Position numbers and translations under genes: made by a program. Below are positions 24,093-35,493 of a stretch of DNA of 64,000 nt, one piece after another (within the stretch, counting starts at the first letter, position 1; each line of letters opens with the position of its first letter). The notes beneath the pieces are model-generated. The model saw only the letters and a program-made list of their open reading frames with translations, was not told where the DNA came from and did no database searches. Source of the stretch: Astragalus membranaceus (lineage: Eukaryota; Streptophyta; Magnoliopsida; Fabales; Fabaceae); contig CM076850.1 of the NCBI GenBank assembly GCA_039519185.1, positions 162,484,462 to 162,548,461 of the forward strand, given 5' to 3'.

Positions 24093-24221
24093 CATAACTT
24101 CTCGTCCTCCCTTAACCAAGTATCGAGGGTTCGATCCTCACTTTGAGTATGGAGCAACTTTAAATTCTTAGGAGATTAGTCAGTGCATTCGGCGGTGGAT
24201 ACCCCGGTATATACCCAAAAA
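24093..24221 (+). repeat. tRNA-derived SINE, 5' shortened
   Basis: Contains the B box GGGTTCGATCCTC, the line CGGTGGATACCCC and a short A tail. It is flanked by AATGGTATACAC at 24081-24092 and 24222-24233, a perfect 12-bp target duplication. It shares its body with the fuller copy at 51272-51473 but lacks part of the middle. Confidence 0.85.
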
Positions 24222-24303
24222 AATGGTATACACTATTGTAAAATATCTTGTACGGTGGTATAACTTAAATTCTTATACTACTAATAATACATAATACTAT
24301 TTA

Positions 24304-25995
24304 GGTTTAAATATATATTACCCCCTGCAAATATACTCATTATCCAGTTACCCCCCTACAAAAAAAAAACATTTAAAACAAACCTTGCAAAATATAAAGT
24401 TATCCAGTTACCCCCCTGCCATTAAATTTTCTGTTAAAAAATGTAAAATGTCACATATCCAGTTACCCCCCTGCCACGTGTCACCTTATTATTGGGCCTC
24501 TGTGACACGTGGCACTGACTGCCACGTCAGCATCCTGTGTCACCAGTGCCACGTCAGCAACCAATGGATGGCTGCCACGTGGCACTGTTGTTAATTCAAA
24601 ATAAATCTTTAAAATGCCTAAAGTGAGACTTGAACCCATGACCCCCCACTCACACTCACACCTCCTAACCACTGAACCAAATTATTACTTGTGATTAATA
24701 ACACCACTACTAATATATATTACATAATTGGTACTTAAATTAAAAAAAAACATCAGTTCATCATTCATCATCAGTTACTAGTTACTGGGTTCATCATTCA
24801 TCATCTTCATCATTCATCATCTTCAGAAAAAAATCTGGAAACGATTCACGTTAAATCTATAAATAAATAAATCTTCATCATTCATCATCTTCATCATTAC
24901 TAGTTACTGGGTAACATTCACGTTAAATAAATAAATAATCAAAATCTGGGTTTAATCATCATCTTCGTCAAATCTATCTTCTTCATCAAATCATCATCTT
25001 CTTCGTTAAATCAACAACGACAACCAGAGACCCAGAAATCGAACGAAAATCAACAACAACGCAAACCAGAGATCGATTCAAAAACAAGATCGATTCGGGG
25101 TTTCACAGATCTTCAAATCGAAAGCTTCATGGTGTTTCACAGATCTTCAAATCGAAATGGTGTTTCACAGATCTTCAAATCGAAAGCTTGATTTGTTGAG
25201 ATGGTTTAGCCGAAAAGAGTTGGCAGAGCTTCGAATCTGTTGGTGGTGAGATATGGCAGAGCTTATTTTGTGGTGGTTCACGACAGTGGTTTTGCGAATC
25301 TGTTGGTGGTGCTACTTGCTTCTTCAACATCATGAAAGAGAAAGCAGAATGGTGAAGATGGGAAATCTGGATTTGTCGCTCACTCAGTCAGTTTGCAGTT
25401 TCTAATGGGTTTGGTTTGTAACAGATCTGGAAATGGTGGTGATTGAGAAGAGAAGAAACCACGGAGAAAGGAGAGATGAGGGAGAAGATGATCTGGAAAT
25501 GGGTTACGTTGGATCTGGAAATGGGTTTGGTTTGTAACAGATCTGAGATTTTTTTTTTTAATTTAATTGACAATGATGTAATATATATTAGTAGATGAGT
25601 TAATAATCACAAGTGTTAATTTGACTCAATGGTTAGGAGTTGTGGGTGTGAGTATGGGGTCATGGGTTCAAGTCTCACTTTAGGCATTTTAAAGATTTAT
25701 TTTGAATTAACAACAGTGTCACGTGGCAGCCATCCATTGGTTGCTGACGTGGCACTGGTGACACAGGATGCTGACGTGGCAGTCAGTGCCACGTGTCACA
25801 GAGGCCCAATAATAAGGTGACACGTGGCAGGGGGTAACTGGATATGTGACATTTTACATTTTTTAACAGAAAATTTAACGACAGGAGGGTAACTGGATAA
25901 CTTTATATTTTGCAAGGTTTGTTTTAAATGTTTTTTTTTGTAGGGGGTAACTAGATAATGGGTATATTTGCAGGGGGGTAATATATATTTAAACC
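24304..25995. mobile_element. MULE with about 425-bp terminal inverted repeats, TSD TACTATTTA
   Basis: Starts GGTTTAAATATATATTACCC and ends with its reverse complement. 24304-24725 mirrors about 25570-25995 with high identity, and both flanks carry the 9-bp TACTATTTA (24295-24303, 25996-26004), as expected for Mutator-like transposition. Repeated ATCCAGTTACCCCC lines mark the outer part. Each inverted repeat contains three CACGTG cores within CCACGTG/ACGTGGC contexts, two CCACGTCAGC motifs, and a tRNA-like segment (25621-25690 and its mirror 24609-24678). The 840-base centre has no transposase; it contains repeats of TTCACAGATCTTCAAATCGA and GATTCAAAAACAAGATCG that could be captured genic sequence. 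Non-autonomous. Confidence 0.9.
25621..25690 (+). other. tRNA-like pol III promoter segment inside the MULE repeat
   Basis: TGACTCAATGGTTAGG resembles an A box and CATGGGTTCAAGTCTCAC a B box, at tRNA-like spacing of about 35 bases. The same segment lies inverted in the other arm at about 24609-24678. It does not fold as a full tRNA by eye and lacks a CCA-proximal acceptor match, so it is not called as a tRNA gene. Confidence 0.5.
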
Positions 25996-26116
25996 TACTA
26001 TTTATTATACTAATAATAATACTGCTTTATTTTACACATCAAATATAGACAAATTATAAATAACTAAGAAAAACTTACGTATTATAGAAATAATTATTTT
26101 TATATTTTGAATTTAT

Positions 26117-26142
26117 GAATATATATATATATATATATATCA
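26117..26142. repeat. AT microsatellite
   Basis: A run of TA dinucleotides in AT-rich intergenic sequence between the long-TIR MULE and a SINE. Nothing else is recognised between 26005 and 26357. Confidence 0.9.
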
Positions 26143-26374
26143 ACGAAATAATATTACATGTTGTTGGTATAATTTCATTACTTTTAATTCCGACATGAAA
26201 ATGTAACACATTGGTAGAATAATTTTTCTATACATTTTTTCTTTATAATAATATCTTTGATTTTTATAAATGAATATTTAACGATTGAGTCTTAGAAAGA
26301 AACATTACCCGTTGTCGTCATAATTTTTTTGCGTTTTGTCTTGACAATTGTCTTTGTAACAAATGAATATTTTA

Positions 26375-26536
26375 TAACCAACACTGTTGGCCTAGTGACT
26401 TAATCTACCTTAAGACACGGAGGGGTTGAACCGGTGCTCCCGGGTTCGATTTCCGCAGTGGACAAACTCGGTATTGGCCAGTACAAAATTTGATTCTAAA
26501 CACTGTAGGTAGTCAACGAAGGTCCAAACAAAAAAA
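26375..26536 (+). repeat. tRNA-derived SINE, second family
   Basis: Begins ACCAACACTGTTGGCCTAGT, has an A-box-like TGGCCTAGTGACTT and B box CCGGGTTCGATTTCC, and ends in an A-rich tail. It is flanked by a perfect 17-bp direct repeat AACAAATGAATATTTTA (26358-26374, 26537-26553). Its body differs from the SINEs at 24093 and 51272. Confidence 0.88.
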
Positions 26537-26727
26537 AACAAATGAATATTTTATTTTTTAGGCCCGGCGAAAAACATTAGATATTGTCCTTATATTTATT
26601 TTTTATATTTTTGATTTATAATTATTGCATTTTTTTTACAATAATTATTGCATATTATTGGTATAATTCATTACTTTGAATTCCCGTCCCCTGTAATGTA
26701 AATCTAATCTAAAGACAATAAACCTTG

Positions 26728-28898
26728 GGTTTTTTTTTTACCCCCTCCTTCTCTCCTATACCCTCATTTTAGTGTAAATCCCCAAAATACTCTGAATTTT
26801 AATAAAAAAATGTTTTTTTTAAAAATTCCTGGAAATACAGGCATTTCTAGAAAGCATTTTTTTTAAACTTTCTGAAAACACCTCGAAACGGGGTATTTCT
26901 GGAAGCCATTTTGACTTCCGGAAATACCCTGTTTCGAGGTGTTTCCGAAATTTAAAAAAATGCTTTCCGGAAATACCCTATTTTGAGGTGTTTTCGGAAA
27001 GTTTAAAAAAATGCTTTCCGGAAAAGCCTGTATTTCCGGAATTTTTTTAAAAATCTTTTTTTATTAAAAAATTAAAAATATTACGTTAAATAACGATATT
27101 CGCTAAACTACGATAATATACGAATATACCATAAAAAATATACGAGTCCAGTACAAATACCATAAAAATACGGAAAAAATACAACTACAAGAATGTCACA
27201 ATCAGCTAAAGCACGCAAGAGTCTCTCATATGCCTCAGCTGGAAGGCCCTCAAGTCCCATGACATAACGGATATGTCCAGCTATAGTCTGGAGCCTATCC
27301 TCCATGGTCCCTGGACCAATATCCTCCGCTGCTGGGTCCTACTCTCTGGTACATCCTCTGGAGGCGGAGGCGGTGCCGGAGTGAGACGGGGAATGGACAC
27401 CTATAAGTACCATGGTAGGTAATCCTGGTCGCACTCACCCAACACGAGGGTCCGTCTAGAAGTGTTCCGGAAAGTCCGCGTCGGGGCAGCGTAGAACAAC
27501 CACTGTTGTAAAATGGCCGCTGTAGATGGACGTGAGGAACCAACCAAAAGGGGAGAGCCAGGGATCCGCTGGATGTATCCAAGCTGCCACCAGACCCTCT
27601 CTGGCATATATGGCACAGTGATGGAGCCCCAGAGCAGGTAACCTCTAAAAAAAGAAATCTGTGAAAATGGTGTGTACTCTTCGTGATCCTCCCAAGGCCT
27701 CTATATGACCTCCTCCCATCCTAACTCATCCAGCCGCCCCCGAAAATCTATAAGCTTGACAGTGTCGCACTTTTGATTCCCCCACCTGCTGCAACGTGGA
27801 CGCTCAGACGCACCGAAGTCTTTGCGCACCACGATGGTGGGGAAGTACTCAAAAATCCAATACTGAAATAAAAAAATGAATAAATAAATAAATATGTAAT
27901 TATATAAATAAAAGTAATTAATTATTGGTAAAAAAAAGTAATTAATTATTACCTGTAGCAGATAAGCGTATCCGCCAATCTGCGATGTCTCCCAAAAACA
28001 GGCGTCGTTGAGCTGCTCGTACAGAATGGCCAGAGCAGCTGGACCCCAAGCCCACTGGCCACAACGCTCAAAATCCGCAATAAGAATGACCCACTTGACG
28101 GGCACATATGAGTCACTCTTGTCGGCAAAGATGGTATAGCTAACAAGAGTAATAAATAGCACCGTGCAGCATGATCAAGAAAGCCAGCCTCCATGTTAGC
28201 TCTGTATGCCTGCTCCAAAAAACTAAATCTGGAGTTCGGTCCCCACGTGGACATGAAAACGGTGCAACAAAACTTACTGAGCAGCCACAGCCTCCTCATA
28301 CTGCTGAAATGCCTCAGCCTCCCCATACTGCTAAGCAGGCTCAGCCTCATGATACTGCTGAGCAGCCTCAGCCTCCTGCTGCTCGTGCTCACGGACACGC
28401 CTCTGACGCTCAGAAGCGTGACCAGTCGAATCCTCGTCCTGGTGCTAGGAGCAGGAGGAGTCTCCTCTGCATCTCCCAGTGCTGCTTCGGAAGTCTCGTC
28501 TCGCTCTACTCGTCCTGCGCATCTCGCCACTGAAAAAGCAAAAAAAAACAAATTTAAAAATGAAATTTAAAAAAAAAATCCGGAAATACAGGTAAATGCC
28601 GAAGTCAGTTGACTTCCGGAAATACCCCGACTTCCGGAAATACCCCGTTTTGAGGTGTTTCCGGAAATCCAAAATTTTTTCCTTCTGCATTTACCTTCTA
28701 TGAGGTGTTTCCGGAAAGTTTAAAACAATTGTCTTTCGGAAATACCCTTGTTTCCGAAAAGTTTAAGGTGGAAAACTTACTTTTTTCGGAAATAAGTGTA
28801 AATGAGGAAAGATTTCGTTCTTAAAGTGTTCCAAGGGGTATTTTAATCCGTTTGCGTTAATTGGGGGTAGAGGGGAGAAGGGGATACAAAAAAAATCC
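26728..28898 (-). mobile_element. MULE carrying a plant-mobile-domain gene, TSD ATAAACCTTG
   Basis: Left end GGGTTTTTTTTTTACCCCC; the right end reads the same type inverted (GGGGATACAAAAAAAATCC). The 10-bp ATAAACCTTG is duplicated perfectly at 26718-26727 and 28899-28908. Inside each end lies an array of inverted copies of TTTCCGGAAATACCC / GAGGTGTTTCCGG (26815-27045 and 28575-28800). The centre is a decayed PMD reading frame on the minus strand. There is no transposase, so this is a gene-carrying, Pack-MULE-like element. A truncated relative lies at 62815-64000. Confidence 0.9.
27184..28540 (-). pseudogene. Plant mobile domain (PMD, aminotransferase-like) protein, decayed
   Basis: Minus-strand pieces match the PMD family, transposon-associated nuclear-type proteins related to MAIN/MAIL1. 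A Glu/Ala/Gln repeat region coded by GCCTCAGCCTCC-type repeats (28270-28380) comes first. Then FLEQAYRANMEAGFLDHAAR, FADKSDSYVPVKWVILIADF and CGQWAWGPAALAILYEQLND follow, with QIGGYAYLLQ before an intron (about 27870-27951), and YWIFEYFPTIVVRKDF after it. The C-terminal part ends MEDRLQTIAGHIRYVMGLEG. It needs several frame changes, includes stops in the N-terminal repeat, and has a roughly 28-base replacement near 27560 compared with the copy at 63014. It is not expected to make a full protein. Confidence 0.8.
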
Positions 28899-28908
28899 AT
28901 AAACCTTG

Positions 28909-30623
28909 AGGAGTTTCCAGCTCCACCCCAACCAGCTGCTGCCAGTGAAAGACCGTCGTGTGTGTCCACGTTGGATCGCAGCAGTTCCTCAATGCCACGG
29001 TGCTTTTTGTCGGTGACTTACCTGCCAATGTGATGAAAGTGTATCTTCCCTTCTGTTGCTGAATTGTTGTAGGGATTTGTTTGCAGGTGACTTACACTTG
29101 TATGGATTTTGTTGTGTTTCTCCCTTTTTTATTTCATCTTTTATCTTTTCTTCATGTTGTGCGCTTCCGCTCTTTCCACATGCGTCGTTGGCGTGTTACC
29201 TTCCTCTCACTCACCGTTGCTTCCCTTTACCCAACTCTCGGTTTTGCATTCAAAGCGTTCTAATCATTTTTCCCATTTCTTGCATCTAAGCTTCTCTCTA
29301 CCAATTTTCTCTACTCTCTCTACCAATTTTCTCTACTCATCCTTTCTTGATTCTTTGAAGCTAAGCTTCTTACTACCAATTGATTCTACTCATCGTTTTC
29401 TCTTGTCATGTTCACATACAAAAAGAAACGAAAAACAAAAATTAAGAGAGGAAGAAACAAAAACCGGAGAGAAAGAAGGACAAAGGGAAGACAAAAAGGG
29501 GGGAAAATCGGAAGACAAGGAGAAAGAAGAACAAAGCGAAACCAACACATGACGAAAAAGGAAGATCGCAAACCCGAATATCAGAGAAGAAGAAAAACAA
29601 AGCGAAGAAGATAAAGAAGGAAGGAATACAAGTAGTGGCTTCTTAAATCAAAAGGTTCACCCAAAATCAGGTTTGCATGTTCATCTTCTCCCTTTTTCTA
29701 ATCTTGAAACTATTTTCATTTGGGATTCTTTGGGTCATAGATTTTTTTGTTGTGGTCCTTTCCTTTTTGGTTATGTTAATGTGGCAGAACCATCGATTAA
29801 GCATGTAGCTTCACTTATCAGATGGGAGATATCTGCTGCATCCAAAATACCACACTCAGGTGGTTGTTCATTCTGTGCTGAAGGGACCATGGAAAAGAAG
29901 GTGATTATTGTAAGAGAAATGTGTTATTTCATTATTATTTATTGAAATTTTTGGGTTAGAGATTGATTGCAGAGTCTATTTTGGTAGTTTAGAAGTTAGA
30001 AAAACTAGAAAAAATTTGGGTTGAAGAACTCAATGTGTATTTTGTTGATATGAATTTTATGGTTTGATTCTTTAGACAAGTCTTTGTAGCCCAAGGTTGT
30101 ACAGGAAATGAGAAAGACATGGTAATTTATAATGGTGATTCCCTATTTCTCTATTTTGGTTAGTGATTTTTTAAACTGTTACTCATTAAAAATGGGTTTT
30201 AGCCATGTTTTAGTGCTACGTATTCAACTATTTGAGTAAATAATAATCAAAGAATGAGTTTTGAGTGTGTCATATGATTTGAGTTTATTCTGGCCGAGCC
30301 TTTAGTAGTAAATGAGATGGTTTTTTCATCAATCATTCCTTCAAGGTATAGTGTCATATAATTATTATTTGGAACTTTTATCTTTTATAATAAATAATGA
30401 TGTTTGCTCAAGTTTACAACTCTTTGTTCTCTAGGGTGGAATAGAAAATCATGGAAATAGCACAATTGGTAGCTCACTACTATAGTCAGAGTTCATATGG
30501 GATTTCCATGGGCAACATGTATTTATGAAACTATTGATGTTCATCCAAACTTGCTTGAGTACTCCTTGACTCCCACTAAGAGGTTGGCATAAAATATGGA
30601 AAAGATAATACTCCTCTTGCTCA
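28909..30623. other. Mostly non-coding; one exon-like segment
   Basis: 29100-29600 is pyrimidine-rich then strongly purine-rich (GAAGAA words), giving spurious frames. 29640-29900 reads on the plus strand as GLHVHLLPFSNLETIFIWDS through IPHSGGCSFCAEGTMEKK and stops at a GTGATT donor-like site. Its composition is protein-like and a CAG|G acceptor lies at its start. I do not recognise it. It could be an upstream exon of the locus at 38089, now separated by the Athila nest. Confidence 0.35.
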
Positions 30624-31505
30624 CACACTGGTGTGCGAAAAGGTAATGTGCAAGTATACACAGTCACAAACAAGTAGTATAAAAGATCGAACCCACAGGG
30701 ATTGGATTAACTCTTGTATGTTTAAGAAGATATAAATTAGTGCAGCTACACTACCCACAATTTTGGATATTAATGCTTAGGGAAAACAGAATGTAAATAT
30801 GTAAAAAAAATATGAAGGAAATCAGTTGAGAATGATAGTTGAGATGTCTTCACTAAATAATTCACTTTTGAGAGTTTTGTGCTTTTATATGGTGCAGATG
30901 CATTGAGTGCAGCTGCATGAGTATGTGTCTTTCAGCTACTTTCTCCAGAGTTTCGTTACAAGCTTCCTATGTCTAGACTTGCTAAATAAGTTCACTCCTG
31001 CCTTTAAAGTACCCACTGTATCACCCTAAGCACTATGTTATCCTATGTCTAGGACTTAACATGGTTTTAACAAAGTTTTCTTTATTACACAAGTTAACAA
31101 AGCCTTCATTAAAACACTCACCCTTATTAGTTCTTGATTTCTAGTTATAAACCATGTCTGTGAATATAACTCTACTTATTCTAAGCGATCAACCTTAAAA
31201 TAAGATGGATGTAGTGTAACACAATAACCAAAATGTATACGACACTTAAAAGCATAATAACTTACTCAAAAGCTCGTTATAAAGTTAGAACATCTCAACC
31301 AAAGAGGTTTAGCTCATAATATACATTGCAAGGCAAAAATAGATGAAATAAAACATGTTGATATAATGGAAAGTACAAGAGATATCAACAGGGTAGAGAT
31401 TACACTGATTGAAGTACTCTTGCATAAGTTTGCCCAGCAGTGCAGATGCACTGATTTCCTGCACCTAACTAACTCGATGAAGAAGTGAAGGAAGAAGTCG
31501 TCAAT

Positions 31506-32750
31506 TGTTGCGTTAAAAACACACTTAGAGCAAGTGTACTCTACCGCAGAAGTAGTATAAAAGATTATCGTGTCCACAGGGATTAATTAGCAAGTACCAA
31601 ACTAATCGAGATTATTTATTATTTAGACGAACAAATATTTGAATTGTAATGGAACAAATAAAAAAGAAATAAATAACAATAATTAAAATACTAAATTTAA
31701 TCGATGGAGAGAGGTCTAGGGTCATGGTTTCACTTGCAAGCTTCGATTCCCCTATGTCTAATTCCTACTTGAATTCCCTTATTTTACTTAATTACCAATC
31801 CCTTTACTAAAACTATTAATCCGTTTGGTCATTCGCGATTAATATTCTTTTTCCTAAATTAACCCTCGTTTGGTCATGCAAGAATTTAAATTCAGGAAAA
31901 GCATAAAGAGCAAAAAGGTTGAATGATTGGAAGACTAAATTATGGTTTGGTCATGCCCTAATTATAGCCCCAATTATCCTATAGGTCCACCAACTAATTG
32001 CAGTACGGTCGCTGATCAACTAATTGATTATAAACATGCAAAGGGTAGCTAATCCTAATCATGTGATAAAAACAATAGGACAATATTAATTAAAATAAAA
32101 ACAGGAATTCAAACCAGAAATTAGAACATAAAAAGGTCTCTAAACATGCAAGATCCACCTAAGACCCTAGAAGAGGATTTAGCTATCCATAGTGTTCGAG
32201 AACAATAAAATAAAATTAGGAGTCATAAATTACAGAGATAAAAATAACCCGGAATAGAGAAATTTCTGATCCTGAAAATTTAGTCTCCTTTTTCTGCTCT
32301 AGAGTTCTCTCACGGTGTCAAGAACGGGTACCCAAAACTCCACTCTCTCCCTGCCGGCGCTACTGTTGCGTCTTTTTCTCTTTTCTTCCGCGGCACTGTT
32401 TCCTTCCCAAAAGTGCGGCTACTCTTTTTTCATGTTGCCGTGGATTCTTCCTTTAATTCTCAAAATTAATTCCTTTTTTTGTGTTGTGCCGCTACTGTAC
32501 CCCCTTCTTATTGCCCAAGCTTTCTTTTCTATTGTGGGCTTCACTCTGAATAATTGGGCTACATTTTAATTCTCCACAATTCAACAATCAGCCCATATAT
32601 AAATAGGCTTAAAATGACTTTTTTTTTATGTTTGATTTTCTCCGGTCAAATATAGAACAAATTAAGTTAATAATCTATTTAAGTGATAATTATTGTTCTA
32701 GAAATGACTGAAAAAATATCTCTAAAAATACACTTATTAGGAGTTTATCA
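31506..32750 (-). repeat. 3' LTR of the Athila-like element
   Basis: Ends TGTTGCGTT / AGTTTATCA on the plus strand. Its partner at 35494 begins TGGTGCGTT, one of the few differences between the two. Confidence 0.92.
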
Positions 32751-34307
32751 ACTCCCCCACACTTAACCATTGCTTGTCCTCAAGCAAATTTCCTGGCTCA
32801 ATAAATTTTTCAAAAAAGTAACAGAGACAGCCAAATAAGGGATCCACAATTAGAAGCACAATGACAGACAATAGACAGCATAGCACATATGATGTGTCAA
32901 AAGGTTGCCCGATTAGAGGCTCATGTCCCTGAAGAATACATTTTTGTGAACAATGACACTCGCTCACAATCTCTCTAAGTGTTTAGGGACTAGGGAAAGT
33001 ATACACTCAAGTTTCAACAAAATGCACATTACCATAAGCTTGTAATTTGACCAAATCTCCACTAAATAGTTCACATGCATGCAAAAGATTGGGTGTTAAG
33101 GGTTGTAATGGGGCCAGGGTGAATTCATGTAGGGTAGGAAATAAGAAAGAAGAGATAATCAAAGGGCTAAAAACAAGAAATGAATAGTAACATTTGAAAC
33201 AAAATATGGAGCTCCTATCTATTTTACAATTTTGTCCAAACTCCAAGTTAATTTCACTTCCTTCTTCACTCTTTTTCTATTGAGTCGGCTCTTTTTGAGT
33301 TGCTTTTTGCTTTTGAGAAGGCTTTTTTTTTTATTTGCCATTTGGCGCTTTCATTCTTTTGATGTGCCTTTTCCTCCTTCTTGCTTTACTTTTTTTTTTG
33401 GGAGGAAAAGGTAAGTACATGAAAACTCCTATTTTGTTTTTGTTTTTTGTTTTCATCCTGACAAGATAGACAACTAAAAGTATTGGACGAAATTGTAATT
33501 TTCAATAGTTGCTCCACATTTAATTCCAAATGGTTACCACAAACAAAAAAAGAAAAATTATATCTGGGTACCAAAGAAAAGAAAAAAAATATAACAATTA
33601 AGCTCAAAGGGGGCAACTAAGGGATAAATTCAACAAACAACTCTGGGGCCAGAAAAATACCTAAATTCCCCAAGTCTTTTTACATGATGCAAATCAATTT
33701 TCGCCTTGAAATGGTCAAAAGACAAATTCTAGAATGTAGCAAATTGGGAAACACACTCATAGAAAGAAAAGGGGTAAATTTTTTTGGTTTTAGTATCAAT
33801 CCCCTTATGAAGGCTCAAATCTCACATTTAGAAGCTAGTTCACAAAAAGTACTCAACAGGCACAAATGCTAATTATCAGCTTCCTAAGGACAACCTCACA
33901 GTTACAATTAAGCACAAGTCTGTCAAGTAAATTAATTATGGGATCCCCGAAAGGCAAAATATCTATTTTTTTCAATTTTATATCCAAAACTAGCCAGAAA
34001 AAATGCTATCAACACATGTAGTGGGTATATGCATTAATAGAGATGAATTGACAAAGTTAAACTATCCTCCCCCACACTAGCATAAAACATGGCCCTCAAT
34101 GCAAAATATCAAATTGGCACAAAAATAAATAAATGAGAGAGTAAGAGTGACTTCCGTGAGAGAACTTGTAGTCTGAGCTTATTCCTAAAAACAAAACAAA
34201 ACAAAAAGAAAATGAAAATAACTAAAAATAAAATAACTGAAAATAAAACACAGGTTGCCTCCTGCGAAGCGCTTGTTTAACGTCGTGAGCCTGACGATAG
34301 TTAGTGC

Positions 34308-35297
34308 TTAATCAGGTGGCTCTCCAAGAGAAAATATAACATCTAACGCAGTACACCTTCTTAACTTTCTAACCATGTGGTTCACATTGTTCTTTCTTTT
34401 TCCACGTGGTGGATGAACTTCAAAGGATGGTGAAATTTTTATTTTATCTCCATCCACCACTATGCTAGGATCCTGCAAAATAAGATTTTTTTCCAAAAGG
34501 TCCTGCATCTTTAATTCACAAAAAATTTTAGTTTCAACCACATTATCAAAATAAGGAGAAGTTAAAGAAGAGAAAATTTCATTGGAATTTAAAGCTTTAA
34601 TAACATCATCTTCTTTACCACTCCTCAAAGTTACCTTTCCCCTGTGAACCTCTATCACAGCATCACCAATGGTTAAAACAATTTGCCCAAAAATGGGCGC
34701 TTTCTCCTCTTTCTCCAAATCCAGAACCAATGGATCTTTCTCATTCTCCTCACAACCGCTCTCATTAATAGGATCTTTTGTTTCAATATGACTCCCTTCA
34801 GTAGGAGCTACTATTTTGATTTGACTCCCTTCAGTAGGAGTCTCATCATCTTTCTTGAGAGTTTCTTCATCCAAATTATATTCCATGGAGACAACTTCAT
34901 CTCTCGTAGGAATACTTTTTTTGTATTGCTCAGCTTCTTTATTTTGGGTCGACTTAGTTTGTGAAGGAGTTTCTTGGGCCTCTTGAGATAACAAAGCAAT
35001 GAGACTTGAGATTTGACCATTCAGGCTTTCAAAATTTTCAAGTGTCTGCTGCATAAATTTGGCCAAGACCTCATTGACATCCGACTTTTCCTCCTCTTGC
35101 CTTTGCACTTGTAGTGACTCATAATTATCCCAGTGGGAGGAATAAGGAGGTGGCTCATAGTCATCCCAATAGTCTGAATAAGGTTCATAAGGAGGAGGAG
35201 AAATTTGCATCTGACATTGAGACATATACCAATATGACTTCTCTAAATTCCTTTGTGCCTCTGCATATCTAATATAATCTCCAATTGTCTTAACCAT
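34308..35297 (-). CDS. Gag-like protein of the non-autonomous Athila-like element
   Basis: An intact 329-residue frame starting MVKTIGDYIRYAEAQRNLEK about 170 bases after the primer-binding site, so the first ATG after the 5' LTR is the likely start. The N-terminal third is Pro/Tyr/Gln-rich (PPPYEPYSDYWDDYEPPPYS). The middle is acidic and includes two copies of a TEGSxI unit. The C-terminal part contains VTIGDAVIEVHRGKVTLRSG-like text, which resembles the gag/protease spacer of Athila elements, and ends in a basic stretch (PRGKRKNNVNHMVRKLRR). No CCHC zinc knuckle and no protease DSG/DTG motif is seen. It is shorter than a full Athila gag-pol by the whole of pol. An open frame in such a young copy suggests recent activity in trans. 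Confidence 0.75.
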   Translation of the reverse strand: MVKTIGDYIRYAEAQRNLEKSYWYMSQCQMQISPPPYEPYSDYWDDYEPPPYSSHWDNYESLQVQRQEEEKSDVNEVLAKFMQQTLENFESLNGQISSLIALLSQEAQETPSQTKSTQNKEAEQYKKSIPTRDEVVSMEYNLDEETLKKDDETPTEGSQIKIVAPTEGSHIETKDPINESGCEENEKDPLVLDLEKEEKAPIFGQIVLTIGDAVIEVHRGKVTLRSGKEDDVIKALNSNEIFSSLTSPYFDNVVETKIFCELKMQDLLEKNLILQDPSIVVDGDKIKISPSFEVHPPRGKRKNNVNHMVRKLRRCTALDVIFSLGEPPD

Positions 35298-35493
35298 GAT
35301 TTAAACTTTTATCTGCAAAAAAGGTGAACTGCAGCGGTCTCTTGGGAAAGTATTAGCAGCCTTTTTTTTGTATTTTTTTTTCAATAAGATAAAAAAAATA
35401 AAATAAAACAAGTGCATAAAAAATGTCTAAAGCAATAAAAATCTTTTTCATTTAATATTGCTAAATTAATCCCCGGCAACGGCGCCAAAAACT

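Noticed and set aside
25621..25690. A functional tRNA gene
   Set aside because: A- and B-box-like words are present but no cloverleaf could be drawn by eye, and the same segment is inverted in the other MULE arm.
28171..28570. Plus-strand frames of 120 and 125 residues with Pro/Gln repeats
   Set aside because: They are the reverse reading of the Glu/Ala/Gln repeat of the PMD gene on the minus strand.
32315..32569. Conserved 84-residue plus-strand frame, identical at 36304-36558
   Set aside because: Both copies lie in the LTRs of the Athila-like element; identity reflects youth of the LTRs, not selection.
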